From Niameybacter massiliensis (lineage in GTDB: Bacteria; Bacillota; Clostridia; Lachnospirales; Cellulosilyticaceae), in the NCBI RefSeq assembly GCF_001282685.1, contig NZ_LN875035.1:2528001-2592000 (forward strand): a DNA stretch of 64,000 nt. Reading direction: 5' to 3'. Positions 26,090 to 34,383 of this stretch are shown here, piece by piece; position 1 is the stretch's first letter, and each line of letters opens with the position of its first letter. Position numbers and translations under genes: made by a program. Under the pieces are notes generated by a model. It did no database searches and was not told where the DNA came from. It worked only from the letters and a program-made list of their open reading frames with translations.

Positions 26090-26575
26090 TTAAGCTAATG
26101 TTATTTCAAAGTACTCTTCTTCCTTATAGTCCACAACTGTACAATCATTAAAGTAAATACGTTCTGGTAAGGTAATAAGCACATGTACAACCTCATTATG
26201 AATAGGCAACGGTGCAAGATGCCATACGCCCGTCTTAAGAACTACCATCGTACCACGTGGTACAATAAAAGCTTCAGTTAAATGTGGTACAGGTGTTGTA
26301 GAAGGTGGCGCTACATGTAATACAATGTCATCATCTAATGCCAATATGCCTTCAGGCGTTGTATTATGATATTCTGCTGCTGTAATAATCATTTTCTCAG
26401 GTTTAGCTGAAGCAAGAGCAGAAAATCCAATAGGCATCTGCCCACTTACTGGCATTAGAACATGATCGGGATAAAATGCTCCTAAATGATTACCTTCTGG
26501 ATGTACCATATCAAAATAATTTCCATAAGCTTTAAAGCCTTCTGCACTTAATTCCTTTGCTTTTATACTTCTCAT
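26090..26575 (-). CDS. Ureidoglycolate-lyase-like cupin (AllA fold), role unknown
   Basis: The 161-residue product resembles the ureidoglycolate lyase family. The N-terminal SAEGFKAYGNYFDM, the FIVPRGTMVVLKTGVWH motif (about 112-128) and the C-terminal VVHVLITLPERIYFNDCTV follow the AllA pattern. In purine breakdown that enzyme splits ureidoglycolate, but no other purine gene is nearby. Here it lies between an ABC permease and dhaK, so it probably acts on a sugar or sugar phosphate, as an isomerase, epimerase or lyase on a cupin scaffold. It is tightly packed in the operon (31 bp to dhaK). Confidence 0.7.
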   Translation of the reverse strand: MRSIKAKELSAEGFKAYGNYFDMVHPEGNHLGAFYPDHVLMPVSGQMPIGFSALASAKPEKMIITAAEYHNTTPEGILALDDDIVLHVAPPSTTPVPHLTEAFIVPRGTMVVLKTGVWHLAPLPIHNEVVHVLITLPERIYFNDCTVVDYKEEEYFEITLA

Positions 26576-26586
26576 TTAAATCCCCC

Positions 26587-27561
26587 CTATCTTGTCACTT
26601 TTTTGCGTTCAATTAAATGTGTTGCAACCATAACAACAATTAGAATAAGCCCCCATACACATGTTTTGATAAAGGCATTAACACGTAAAATGTTAAAGGC
26701 ACTAGATACAAGTTGGAGTACAATAATAGCTAGTGTGACACCTATTACTTTTCCTTTTCCTCCGTCTGGATGTGTTCCACCTAGCACAGCAATAAGCAAT
26801 GTAAGTAATGTATAACTTGAACCATAATCTGATTTAGCTGAATTATAGTGAGAAACCATCAAAATTCCACTAATTGCTCCTAATACGCCTGATGTCATAT
26901 AAGTAATCATAGTAACTTTTAAATTATTAATCCCCGCATACCTTGAAGCAATGTGATTACTACCCATAAAGCATAATTCTTTGCCATATGTTGTTGACTT
27001 CATTAAAAAACACATCATCACAACAACAATTGCAAAAATGACTACTGGAACTGGAATGCCAAGCACTGTACCATTCGTTAATAAAGTAAAGGATTGTGGC
27101 AATCCTGTAATAGCTGGTCCCTTTGTGATAATAAGTCCTATACCTGTATAAAGTTGTAAGCCACATAAGGTAACAAGCATAGCTGGTATTCGTAAATAAC
27201 CGATAAAAAATCCATTAAAGGCACCGCAGATAGCGCCTACCACTAAAGCACATAAGATCCCTATAAGCATAGCTGGCAAGGTTCCACCCATTGCTACCAT
27301 TACAACAGCTCCTACAATACCTGATAGATTGGCAATTCCTACTAGAGATAAGTCAATCCCTCCCGAAATCATAGCAAGCATCATTCCAAAAGCTAATATT
27401 CCGAACTCTGGAAACTGGCTTCCCATACCCTGGAAGTTCTTAACACTTAAAAATGCCTTGGGTTGTAAAATCCCCATAACGAGTGTAATCAAAACTGCTA
27501 TAATGATTAAACCCATTATGTTTTTATCTATTTTCTTTATTTGGGTTTTCATTTTCTCCAT
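26587..27561 (-). CDS. Sugar ABC transporter permease (RbsC type), second
   Basis: An integral membrane permease of the BPD_transp_2 family with about 9-10 helices and the GGIDLSL motif typical of RbsC/XylH/AraH permeases. At about 324 residues it has the normal size. The start is uncertain: a GTG at 27573, the ATG at 27561 after AGAAGG, and a later ATG are all possible. The operon carries two such permeases, so the channel is probably a heterodimer used with the RbsA-like ATPase and the lipoprotein at 30230. Confidence 0.88.
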   Translation of the reverse strand: MEKMKTQIKKIDKNIMGLIIIAVLITLVMGILQPKAFLSVKNFQGMGSQFPEFGILAFGMMLAMISGGIDLSLVGIANLSGIVGAVVMVAMGGTLPAMLIGILCALVVGAICGAFNGFFIGYLRIPAMLVTLCGLQLYTGIGLIITKGPAITGLPQSFTLLTNGTVLGIPVPVVIFAIVVVMMCFLMKSTTYGKELCFMGSNHIASRYAGINNLKVTMITYMTSGVLGAISGILMVSHYNSAKSDYGSSYTLLTLLIAVLGGTHPDGGKGKVIGVTLAIIVLQLVSSAFNILRVNAFIKTCVWGLILIVVMVATHLIERKKVTR

Positions 27562-27599
27562 ATTCCTTCTCACTCCCTTAGCTACTTTCTTCTTATCTA

Positions 27600-28598
27600 T
27601 TAAATTTTAGCTTTTGCTTCAATGTGCCTTACTCTTATAGATGTAATTACAGTTCCAATAACAATAATTAGACCTACTATAAAAGTTTGGAAATGTGTTG
27701 GAATACCTAGCATAATTAAGTTATTTTGAACAAGTGCAATAAGGGTTACACCAAGAATCGTACCAAACACTGTTCCATGTCCTCCTGTGATACGTGTACC
27801 ACCTATAACCACTGCTGCAATAACCATCATCTCACTACCCATTAATACCTGTGGACTTGCTTGTCGCATTAAGATTGTATATGTCATACCACCAATTCCT
27901 GCTAATAAACCTGCTGTCATATACACAATAAATTGGATTTTTGTAATACTAAAACCAGCTATTCTCGCTGCATTTTTATCTCCACCTATTGCGTAAATGC
28001 CTCTTCCAAGCATGGTATGTTTTAATATAAAATAGCCTAAAATATAAAGCACTATAGGAATCAAAACAAGTATTGTCAAAGAATATTTAATCCCATCTTG
28101 GTTGATATAAGTATAAATAAATTGTTGTGAAAGACGATCCACATTAGGAGGAATTTTAGAAATATCTTTAGCACCTAAAAAAGCCAATGTTGCGCCATTA
28201 ACCAAGCTACTTACTCCTAAGGTTGCAATAAGTGGTGGTATTTTTACTTTGGATATAAGTACTGCATTAATGAATCCAAAGCCTAATCCAATCCCCCCTG
28301 CCATTGCAAATGCAAAAAGTGCACTATCAATTTCAAAGGCATTCATAAACTTAATCGTTGCATAGAGTGACATACATGCTACTGCCGGAAAGGATACATC
28401 TATGCCACCTGACACAATGACAAGCATTTCAGCTATAGCAAAAATCAAAGTTACAAGCATTGCTCTTACTAAACTAATTCCTGTTTGAGGTCCAAAGAAT
28501 ATAGGATTAACAATCCCAATAATCAAGCTAAGCCCTATGATCATATAGGCTACAATCATCTCATTTGAGCTTACAATTTGTTTCACTTTCTTATGCAT
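27600..28598 (-). CDS. Sugar ABC transporter permease (RbsC type), first
   Basis: An integral membrane permease with about 9-10 helices and the GGIDVSFPAVA motif near residue 64. The ATG at 28598 begins one base after the stop of the ATPase gene and is preceded by GAGGGGG at about 10 bases; the longer frame would overlap the ATPase. It is 332 residues long. It works with the second permease at 26587 (38 bp downstream). The motif GGHGTVFGTILGVTLIALVQNNL is characteristic of the family. Confidence 0.88.
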   Translation of the reverse strand: MHKKVKQIVSSNEMIVAYMIIGLSLIIGIVNPIFFGPQTGISLVRAMLVTLIFAIAEMLVIVSGGIDVSFPAVACMSLYATIKFMNAFEIDSALFAFAMAGGIGLGFGFINAVLISKVKIPPLIATLGVSSLVNGATLAFLGAKDISKIPPNVDRLSQQFIYTYINQDGIKYSLTILVLIPIVLYILGYFILKHTMLGRGIYAIGGDKNAARIAGFSITKIQFIVYMTAGLLAGIGGMTYTILMRQASPQVLMGSEMMVIAAVVIGGTRITGGHGTVFGTILGVTLIALVQNNLIMLGIPTHFQTFIVGLIIVIGTVITSIRVRHIEAKAKI

Positions 28599-28599
28599 T

Positions 28600-30105
28600 C
28601 TAGTGGCCCCCTCTCTTATTAATCTCACTACTTAATAACGCTGATAGCTTCGCTTCATCTAAATCTTTACTGCTTTCCTTAGCCACTATACGACCATTTT
28701 GTAAAACAATTACCTTATTACAATTATGGATAATTTCAGATAGATCATCTGAGATAATGATGACACCCACTCCTTGTGAAGCAAGTTCATGGAGAATCTT
28801 ATGAATATCCGCTTTAGCACCAATATCTACACCAACTGTTGGGCCATTCAAAATGATTAAATCTGGTTCTGTGTTTAACCATTTTGCTATAACAACCTTT
28901 TGTGCATTTCCACCTGACAAAGTATTAATAGGTGCTTGTGGTGAAGACGCTACGCAGCCAATCTTTTGAATCCACATCTTTGTTGTTTCTAACATGGCCG
29001 CATGATCTAATTTAAACTGATTGAAATACTTCTTAACTGAAGCAGCTATTGTATTATCTTCTATAGAACGTTCTAAGAATAAACCTTGCGTCAACCTGTC
29101 TTCTGGCACATATGCAATCTTATGTTTAACTGCATCTTGCACTGATTTAATCATAATTTTCTTTTCATTTAATAAAACTGTACCTGACTCAGCAGGTGCT
29201 AGCCCAAAAAGGGCATCTCCTATTTCTCCACGTCCTGACCCAAGTAAACCTGTTATGCCAAGTACATCCCCTTTATGTAAGTTAAAGCTAATATCCTCAA
29301 AAGCTCCTTTTTTGGTATAATGCTCTACTCTTAAAATTTCTTCTTTTGATTCTTCTGGTCTATAAAGGGCTTCTTCAATTTCTCTACCTGTTAAGCATTT
29401 AATAAAACGTTGCCTATCAAATTCCTCAATAAGACCATGTGCTACATTTTTTCCATTTCTTAGTACAGTCAGCTTTTCTGCGATTTGATAAATTTCATCT
29501 AACTTATGATTCACAATCACAACCGCAATATTTTTATTTTTAAGATTAATAATGATTTCATTTAAACGCTCTACCTCTTTAGCTGTTAAAGCTGTTGTTG
29601 GCTCATCCAAAATAACCAATTTTGCATCATTCATAATGGCACGACAAATGGCTACAATTTGTTTATTAGCTACAGAAAGCCTTTCTACAAGAACATCCGG
29701 GTCAATATTCACCCCAATACGCTCCATTGCTTCTTTGGCAAGTATACGCGCCTTTTTCCAATCCATTCTTTTTGCACCCGTCATAAGTGCTTGGTTCATA
29801 GCAATATTTTCTGCTACTGTTAAGTTAGGAAAAATTGCAAAATCTTGATAAATAACTTGAATACCCATTTTGATAGCATCAATTGGTGTGAGCTTGTTAA
29901 TCTTTTTTCCTTCAATGATAATCGTGCCCTCTGTTGCATCATGTACTCCTGAAATCACTTTAATTAAAGTAGATTTACCACATCCATTTTCCCCAGCAAG
30001 ACAATGTACTTCTCCTAGTCTTACTTCTAAATCCACACCTTTTAGTGCATGGACACCACCAAAAGATTTTTTAATTCCCTCCAACTGTAAAAATACGTCT
30101 CCCAT
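28600..30105 (-). CDS. Sugar ABC transporter ATPase (RbsA/MglA type, two domains)
   Basis: The 501-residue double ATPase couples ATP hydrolysis to sugar import. Domain 1 has GENGCGKST (Walker A, near 38), a signature near LSVANKQIVAICRAI and Walker B VILDEPTT. Domain 2 has the family's degenerate Walker A (GLLGSGRGE) and an intact signature (LSGGNAQKVV). The start follows GGATGGAGGCG. It is the second gene of the operon, 124 bp after the binding-protein gene, with a hairpin between them. It feeds both permeases. Confidence 0.92.
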   Translation of the reverse strand: MGDVFLQLEGIKKSFGGVHALKGVDLEVRLGEVHCLAGENGCGKSTLIKVISGVHDATEGTIIIEGKKINKLTPIDAIKMGIQVIYQDFAIFPNLTVAENIAMNQALMTGAKRMDWKKARILAKEAMERIGVNIDPDVLVERLSVANKQIVAICRAIMNDAKLVILDEPTTALTAKEVERLNEIIINLKNKNIAVVIVNHKLDEIYQIAEKLTVLRNGKNVAHGLIEEFDRQRFIKCLTGREIEEALYRPEESKEEILRVEHYTKKGAFEDISFNLHKGDVLGITGLLGSGRGEIGDALFGLAPAESGTVLLNEKKIMIKSVQDAVKHKIAYVPEDRLTQGLFLERSIEDNTIAASVKKYFNQFKLDHAAMLETTKMWIQKIGCVASSPQAPINTLSGGNAQKVVIAKWLNTEPDLIILNGPTVGVDIGAKADIHKILHELASQGVGVIIISDDLSEIIHNCNKVIVLQNGRIVAKESSKDLDEAKLSALLSSEINKRGGH

Positions 30106-30154
30106 AACTCGCCTCCATCCATGCTACCATCTATTAATTGAAATACTTGATAGG

Positions 30155-30199
30155 TGATAGCATGAATTTTTCGGCGTATACCTTATTTTCATGCTATCA
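30155..30199 (-). other. Intercistronic hairpin between binding-protein and ATPase genes
   Basis: A 12-bp stem (30155-30166 with 30188-30199) with a 21-base loop. Such hairpins after binding-protein genes usually protect the upstream message and lower expression of the transporter genes. No U-tract. Confidence 0.55.
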
Positions 30200-30229
30200 T
30201 CTTATTTCTAGCTTACTCGCTCTTTATTC

Positions 30230-31315
30230 TTAGAAATCATACGCTGGATCATTAACGTTATCTTTTGTAACATCAATCCAAGCTTGACCTGTTAACACTT
30301 TATCTGTAAGGGTTAAATTGTCATATCCTTCTATACCAAGGTTTAAACCTGTTGTTACGTCTTCTTCATTTAACACTTTAAGCGCAAGTTCAATCATCGC
30401 TTTACCTGCAAGTGCTGGATCCCAGAAAGAAATCATATCAATGGTTCCATTTTCTACATATTTACCTGATACAGATACTAATGATGTGCCTGCGATCTTC
30501 ACTTTACCTGCAAGCCCTAACTCTTCAACTGCTAATGCTGCACCTGCTACGTCTGCCATAGCTGAACCTTGAATAGCAGCAATACTTGGATTTGCTGTTA
30601 ATACTTCTTTAACTTTGTTATATGAAGTAGATTGGTCATCTGCTGTTTCAATTTTATCTCCATATACTTTCATATTAGGGAATTTTTCTTCTTGTAAAGC
30701 ACGACTTGCATCTACCCATTGATTATGTGATTGAGAAGTTAATGCACCTACTTCAAGGATGTATTCACCTTCACCACCTGTAATTTCACCTAATTTCTCC
30801 ATAAAGTGTCTACCATACTCATCATTATCAAATGCTTCAATATCGTAGTCTATATTTTCCATACCACTTGCTTCATGAGCAATAACAACAATACCTGCAT
30901 CTCTTGCTTTCTTTAAAACAGGTTCAAGTGATTCTGTAGAAAATGGTACAACACAAATTGCGTCCACATCTTGTGCAATTAAATCTTCAATAACTTGAGC
31001 TTGAAGTGCACCATCACCTTCTGATGGACCTGTATAGAAGGCATCTACTCCTGTTTCTTTTGCATATTCTTTAACTCCAACTTCCATTCTTTGGAACCAA
31101 GCAATACTTGTTAGCTTAGGTACCACTGCAATCTTATAATCTTTTTCCTCTCCCTTACTATCACCACCATCTGTACTTGGCGCTGAACTGTTAGAAGAAG
31201 TATTTGAGTCACTTGATGTCCCTTGACTAGATTCAACTGTTCCACAACCTGCTAGAGAAAATACCATTGTTGCACATGATAATAAAGCCAAAAACTTTTT
31301 TGTCACTCTTTTCAT
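30230..31315 (-). CDS. Sugar-binding lipoprotein of the RbsB type
   Basis: A 361-residue lipoprotein whose signal peptide ends in the lipobox LAGC (cysteine at about 24), followed by a serine-rich linker to about 55. The rest is a Peripla_BP_4 domain of the kind that binds aldopentoses, aldohexoses or autoinducer-2-like ketoses. It would be anchored outside the membrane and deliver sugar to the two permeases. It is the first gene of the operon, behind a strong promoter at 31405-31433. The specificity cannot be read from the sequence. Confidence 0.9.
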   Translation of the reverse strand: MKRVTKKFLALLSCATMVFSLAGCGTVESSQGTSSDSNTSSNSSAPSTDGGDSKGEEKDYKIAVVPKLTSIAWFQRMEVGVKEYAKETGVDAFYTGPSEGDGALQAQVIEDLIAQDVDAICVVPFSTESLEPVLKKARDAGIVVIAHEASGMENIDYDIEAFDNDEYGRHFMEKLGEITGGEGEYILEVGALTSQSHNQWVDASRALQEEKFPNMKVYGDKIETADDQSTSYNKVKEVLTANPSIAAIQGSAMADVAGAALAVEELGLAGKVKIAGTSLVSVSGKYVENGTIDMISFWDPALAGKAMIELALKVLNEEDVTTGLNLGIEGYDNLTLTDKVLTGQAWIDVTKDNVNDPAYDF

Positions 31316-31356
31316 TTTATTTCCCCCTATTTGTTTAACTGTTTTTAATTACTTTT

Positions 31357-31392
31357 ATTAAACTTTTTACGCTGTTTAATAAAATGTTTAAT
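31357..31392. repeat. GTTTAAT/ATTAAAC boxes, candidate LacI-type operators
   Basis: ATTAAAC (31357-31363), GTTTAAT (31374-31380) and GTTTAAT (31386-31392) lie just downstream of the predicted transcription start. A distal inverted pair, ATTAAACAAA at 31549-31558 and TTTGTTTAAT at 31573-31582, lies upstream. The region 31316-31682 holds no gene. Confidence 0.45.
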
Positions 31393-31404
31393 AAATTTAA
31401 ATTA

Positions 31405-31433
31405 ATTCTAGTATAATTTTTTATAATTGTCAA
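31405..31433 (-). promoter_or_regulatory. Promoter of the ten-gene sugar operon
   Basis: On the minus strand TTGACA (31433-31428), a 17-bp spacer and TAGAAT (31410-31405), about 90 bp upstream of the binding-protein start codon. Near-consensus sigma-A promoter. Confidence 0.75.
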
Positions 31434-31548
31434 TAAAATTATATATTTATTTTAGTTATTTTAAATATTTTAATGCTAAATTTTAAATATTTTATAGTAA
31501 ATATTGACTACTATTTTTACTTTTTACATATATATACATTTGTTTATT

Positions 31549-31582
31549 ATTAAACAAACTAAACATTTTATTTTTGTTTAAT
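31549..31582. repeat. Distal inverted repeat of the GTTTAAT box
   Basis: A 10-bp perfect inverted repeat (31549-31558 with 31573-31582) separated by 14 bp, about 150-185 bp upstream of the operon's predicted start site. It may be an upstream operator for looping. Confidence 0.4.
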
Positions 31583-31626
31583 CATGTTTTTTCTTTATGA
31601 ATATCAATACATTTTTTTAATAAATA

Positions 31627-31672
31627 AAACCGTATAGAAATTACTTGGCATTAAGTAACTTCTATACGGTTT
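31627..31672 (-). terminator. Intrinsic terminator after the esterase gene
   Basis: A 20-bp stem with one mismatch (31627-31646 with 31653-31672), loop of 6, A/T-rich flanks. Confidence 0.85.
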
Positions 31673-31682
31673 ATAACTCACT

Positions 31683-32426
31683 TTATAACTGCTCAAAAAA
31701 CTTCATCACTTTCTGGATTCCCTCATCCCAGAAATTCCAATCATGTACACCTTCCCATTCTTCAAAGGTAAAATTAAATTCAAGTTTTTCTAGATGTGCT
31801 TTAAAAGCTTTGTTTTCCTTATATAAGAAATCTTCTGTACCACAGGCAATCATTAGTCTAGGTCTTGCTTCTTGTGGTAAATCCATAAGTTTTTCACTTA
31901 AATGATAAAGATCATAGCTAGGGTCTATTAGTTTATCTCCTATAATTGCTTTGATTAGTTTATCTTCCCTGCCTCTTTCTGTGATTCTTGCCTTAATATC
32001 ACAAACAGCTGAAAGAGCACCACAAGCTTTATATTGATCAGGCTTGCTTAAAGCACATAACATGCTTCCATATCCCCCCATAGAAAGTCCTGCTATATAA
32101 GTCTTTTCCCTATCAGGTTGGATACCAAACATCTTCTCACAAAGCATAGGTAATTCTTCTGTTATATAAGTATAATAATTCCCACCATACTCCATATTGG
32201 TATAAAAACTAATATGGACTTCTGGCATAATCACAATATAGCCATATTGATTGGCGTAATGCTCAATGCGTGTCCATCTTGACCAAGCCCCGCATCCGTC
32301 AGACATACCATGAAGTAAATAAAGTACTTTAAGCTCCTTATCACATGTATCATAAGGTAAGATCACATTAAGACCTACATTCATTCCTAAAGATTTTGCA
32401 AATATTTCTCCTTTAAAAAAAGCCAT
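31683..32426 (-). CDS. Esterase of the FrmB/tributyrin-esterase family (CE1-like)
   Basis: A 247-residue alpha/beta-hydrolase of the PF00756 family. The nucleophile elbow is GLSMGGYG (S115); the oxyanion segment LLHGMSDG is near 38-45; the catalytic histidine is expected in EGVHDWNFWD near the C-terminus. Relatives hydrolyse short-chain esters, feruloyl or acetyl groups on plant polysaccharides, or S-formylglutathione. It has no signal peptide, so it acts in the cytoplasm, for example on imported acylated oligosaccharides. It is a single gene with AGAGGAGG before the start and a terminator behind it. The exact substrate is unknown. Confidence 0.8.
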   Translation of the reverse strand: MAFFKGEIFAKSLGMNVGLNVILPYDTCDKELKVLYLLHGMSDGCGAWSRWTRIEHYANQYGYIVIMPEVHISFYTNMEYGGNYYTYITEELPMLCEKMFGIQPDREKTYIAGLSMGGYGSMLCALSKPDQYKACGALSAVCDIKARITERGREDKLIKAIIGDKLIDPSYDLYHLSEKLMDLPQEARPRLMIACGTEDFLYKENKAFKAHLEKLEFNFTFEEWEGVHDWNFWDEGIQKVMKFFEQL

Positions 32427-32543
32427 TTTATGCCTCCTCTATTTTCTTTTTAAAACGTATACGCCTATTAATTTTTATATTATCAGAATATTATTCATCT
32501 ATCAACTTTTATATCTTCCCCCTGTGTCATAACACTATAACAA

Positions 32544-32602
32544 AGCCACCTTAATTTAACCTTTATACTCTGTCTACACAGAAAAAGGCTTTTAAGGTGG
32601 CT
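32544..32602 (-). terminator. Probable terminator after the ABC exporter genes
   Basis: An 11-bp perfect stem (32544-32554 with 32592-32602) around a 37-base loop that can fold further. The U-tract is weak. It lies just downstream of the second exporter gene. Confidence 0.55.
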
Positions 32603-32613
32603 CTTAAACCTTA

Positions 32614-34383
32614 TTACGCTACATACCATGCTTCTTGTGTTTTATACATTTCAGCATAGATACCCTCTTGCTCTATAAGTTGGGCATGACTACCTTGTTC
32701 TACTATCTTTCCATCATGGAATACAATGATACGGTCTGTACGTTTGGCAAATCCTAAACGGTGAGAAATAAAGAGCACAATACGTTCACCTGCTAACTTA
32801 TAAATCAAATCATAAATTTCAATTTCTGAGATAGGGTCAAGATAAGCTGTAGGTTCATCTAATACCCATATTTTTGCCTCCGGGTTAGCTAATAGCCTTG
32901 CTATAGCTATACGTTGCCATTGTCCTTTTGAAAGATCTACACCTTCTTGAAGCTGCCCAAGCATGGTATCTATACCTTGTGGCAATTTAGTTACCATCTC
33001 TTTTAATCCTACTTGTTCTAAGCATTTCCAGATCTCTACATCTGTAAACTTCTTCCCGATATAGCCTAATTCAATATTCTCACGAATAGTCAATTGATAC
33101 TGGGCAAAGTCTTGTAAAATACAAGAAGACAAACTGGATAGTGGAATCTTTTCTTCTCCACTTCCTTCTATATTAATAGTGCCTTCAAAGCGATCTGTAA
33201 GGTCTAATAGAATATTGGTAAAAGTCGTCTTCCCACTTCCATTGTGTCCTACTATAGCAATTTTTTCCCCTAACTTAATATTGAGTTCTACGCCTTTAAG
33301 ACTTTTATTTTGTGCTTGTGGATAGGCGTAGGCGAGTTGATCAAAGTGAATCCCTTTAAAATCTTGGCTAGACACATTACTTGACTTTTCCACTTCTTCT
33401 AACTTAAGTAAGTTGAAGAAGCTTTCTACAAAACCATATTGCGTACGGGCATCATTGACACTATATTGAATGCCCGTCACTAAGTCTAGTACGTAGTTAA
33501 AAAGTTGATTACAGAGCATTAAAAAACCAATTTCATGCTTACCTACAGCTATCTCATAGCCTACAAAAATCAACATAGCGATATAGGGTAAATTAATCAG
33601 GAATCTTGCCGTTTGAAAAGTAATTTCATATTTCCCAAAGATTTTCATCTGTACCTTATATTCTGCATGATAGAGTTGCTCCCACCTATCGGCTACAAAT
33701 CCAAAGAGCCTATTGAACTGATACTCTTGATGAGTCACTTTATCTCCACTTAAACTGAAGAAATAATTTTGTTTTTGTTTATAAGGTTGGAGTTCATCCC
33801 ACGCATCCTTCACTTGCTTATAGACTTTTTCAAAGGCTTTATTCATAAACAAGAGTAATACCAAGTATGCAACTACTGCAACGAGATTAATCTGTGCCAG
33901 TAAGGTTAGGAATATCACGCCACCTAATACAAAGTAAACCCCTTGCATCATCAGTCCTACAAAGTTTTTCATCTGTTCTAAAGACTTTTCTCTTACCTTA
34001 TGAATTTCTACTGCTGTCTCATGATTTTCGTAATACTCCCAATTGACCTTCCCAAGTTTCCGTCCTAAGGCATATTCAAAGTCATAACTCATATGAAGCA
34101 TCAGCTTGTTATCTAGGAGATCTTTTGCTATACCCAACAAATAAAAAATCAAGGAACCAAGAGCAAATAAACTTACACCTACTATAACCTCATTGATATG
34201 CGCTTGCCCTTCAAACAAACGATAGGCACTATTTGTTGTATACTCGACAGACTTCATACTCAGTAGAGCACCAAATACGCCAATAATTTCTGTAAGCACG
34301 CGTCCAATATAAGCCCCTTTATGACTTTTGTAAGCAAACTGATTGGCTTCTATAAGCGCCTTAAGTGCTGGCATCTTATGCAT
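32614..34383 (-). CDS. ABC exporter half-transporter, second subunit
   Basis: A fused membrane-ATPase half transporter of 589 residues. About five to six helices lie between residues 25 and 310; then comes an ATPase with Walker A GHNGSGKTT (379-387), a slightly degenerate signature LSKGQ and Walker B IWVLDEPT. The ATG at 34383 is used because GGAGGAGGT precedes it and it overlaps the stop of the upstream gene by 8 bp, which means translational coupling. It most likely forms a heterodimer with the upstream gene product to export a lipid, peptide or drug. The substrate is unknown. Confidence 0.86.
   Translation of the reverse strand: MHKMPALKALIEANQFAYKSHKGAYIGRVLTEIIGVFGALLSMKSVEYTTNSAYRLFEGQAHINEVIVGVSLFALGSLIFYLLGIAKDLLDNKLMLHMSYDFEYALGRKLGKVNWEYYENHETAVEIHKVREKSLEQMKNFVGLMMQGVYFVLGGVIFLTLLAQINLVAVVAYLVLLLFMNKAFEKVYKQVKDAWDELQPYKQKQNYFFSLSGDKVTHQEYQFNRLFGFVADRWEQLYHAEYKVQMKIFGKYEITFQTARFLINLPYIAMLIFVGYEIAVGKHEIGFLMLCNQLFNYVLDLVTGIQYSVNDARTQYGFVESFFNLLKLEEVEKSSNVSSQDFKGIHFDQLAYAYPQAQNKSLKGVELNIKLGEKIAIVGHNGSGKTTFTNILLDLTDRFEGTINIEGSGEEKIPLSSLSSCILQDFAQYQLTIRENIELGYIGKKFTDVEIWKCLEQVGLKEMVTKLPQGIDTMLGQLQEGVDLSKGQWQRIAIARLLANPEAKIWVLDEPTAYLDPISEIEIYDLIYKLAGERIVLFISHRLGFAKRTDRIIVFHDGKIVEQGSHAQLIEQEGIYAEMYKTQEAWYVA

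Noticed and set aside
26090-26575. Purine degradation gene (allantoin pathway)
   Set aside because: The protein looks like ureidoglycolate lyase but all neighbours are sugar genes, so the purine role was not assigned.
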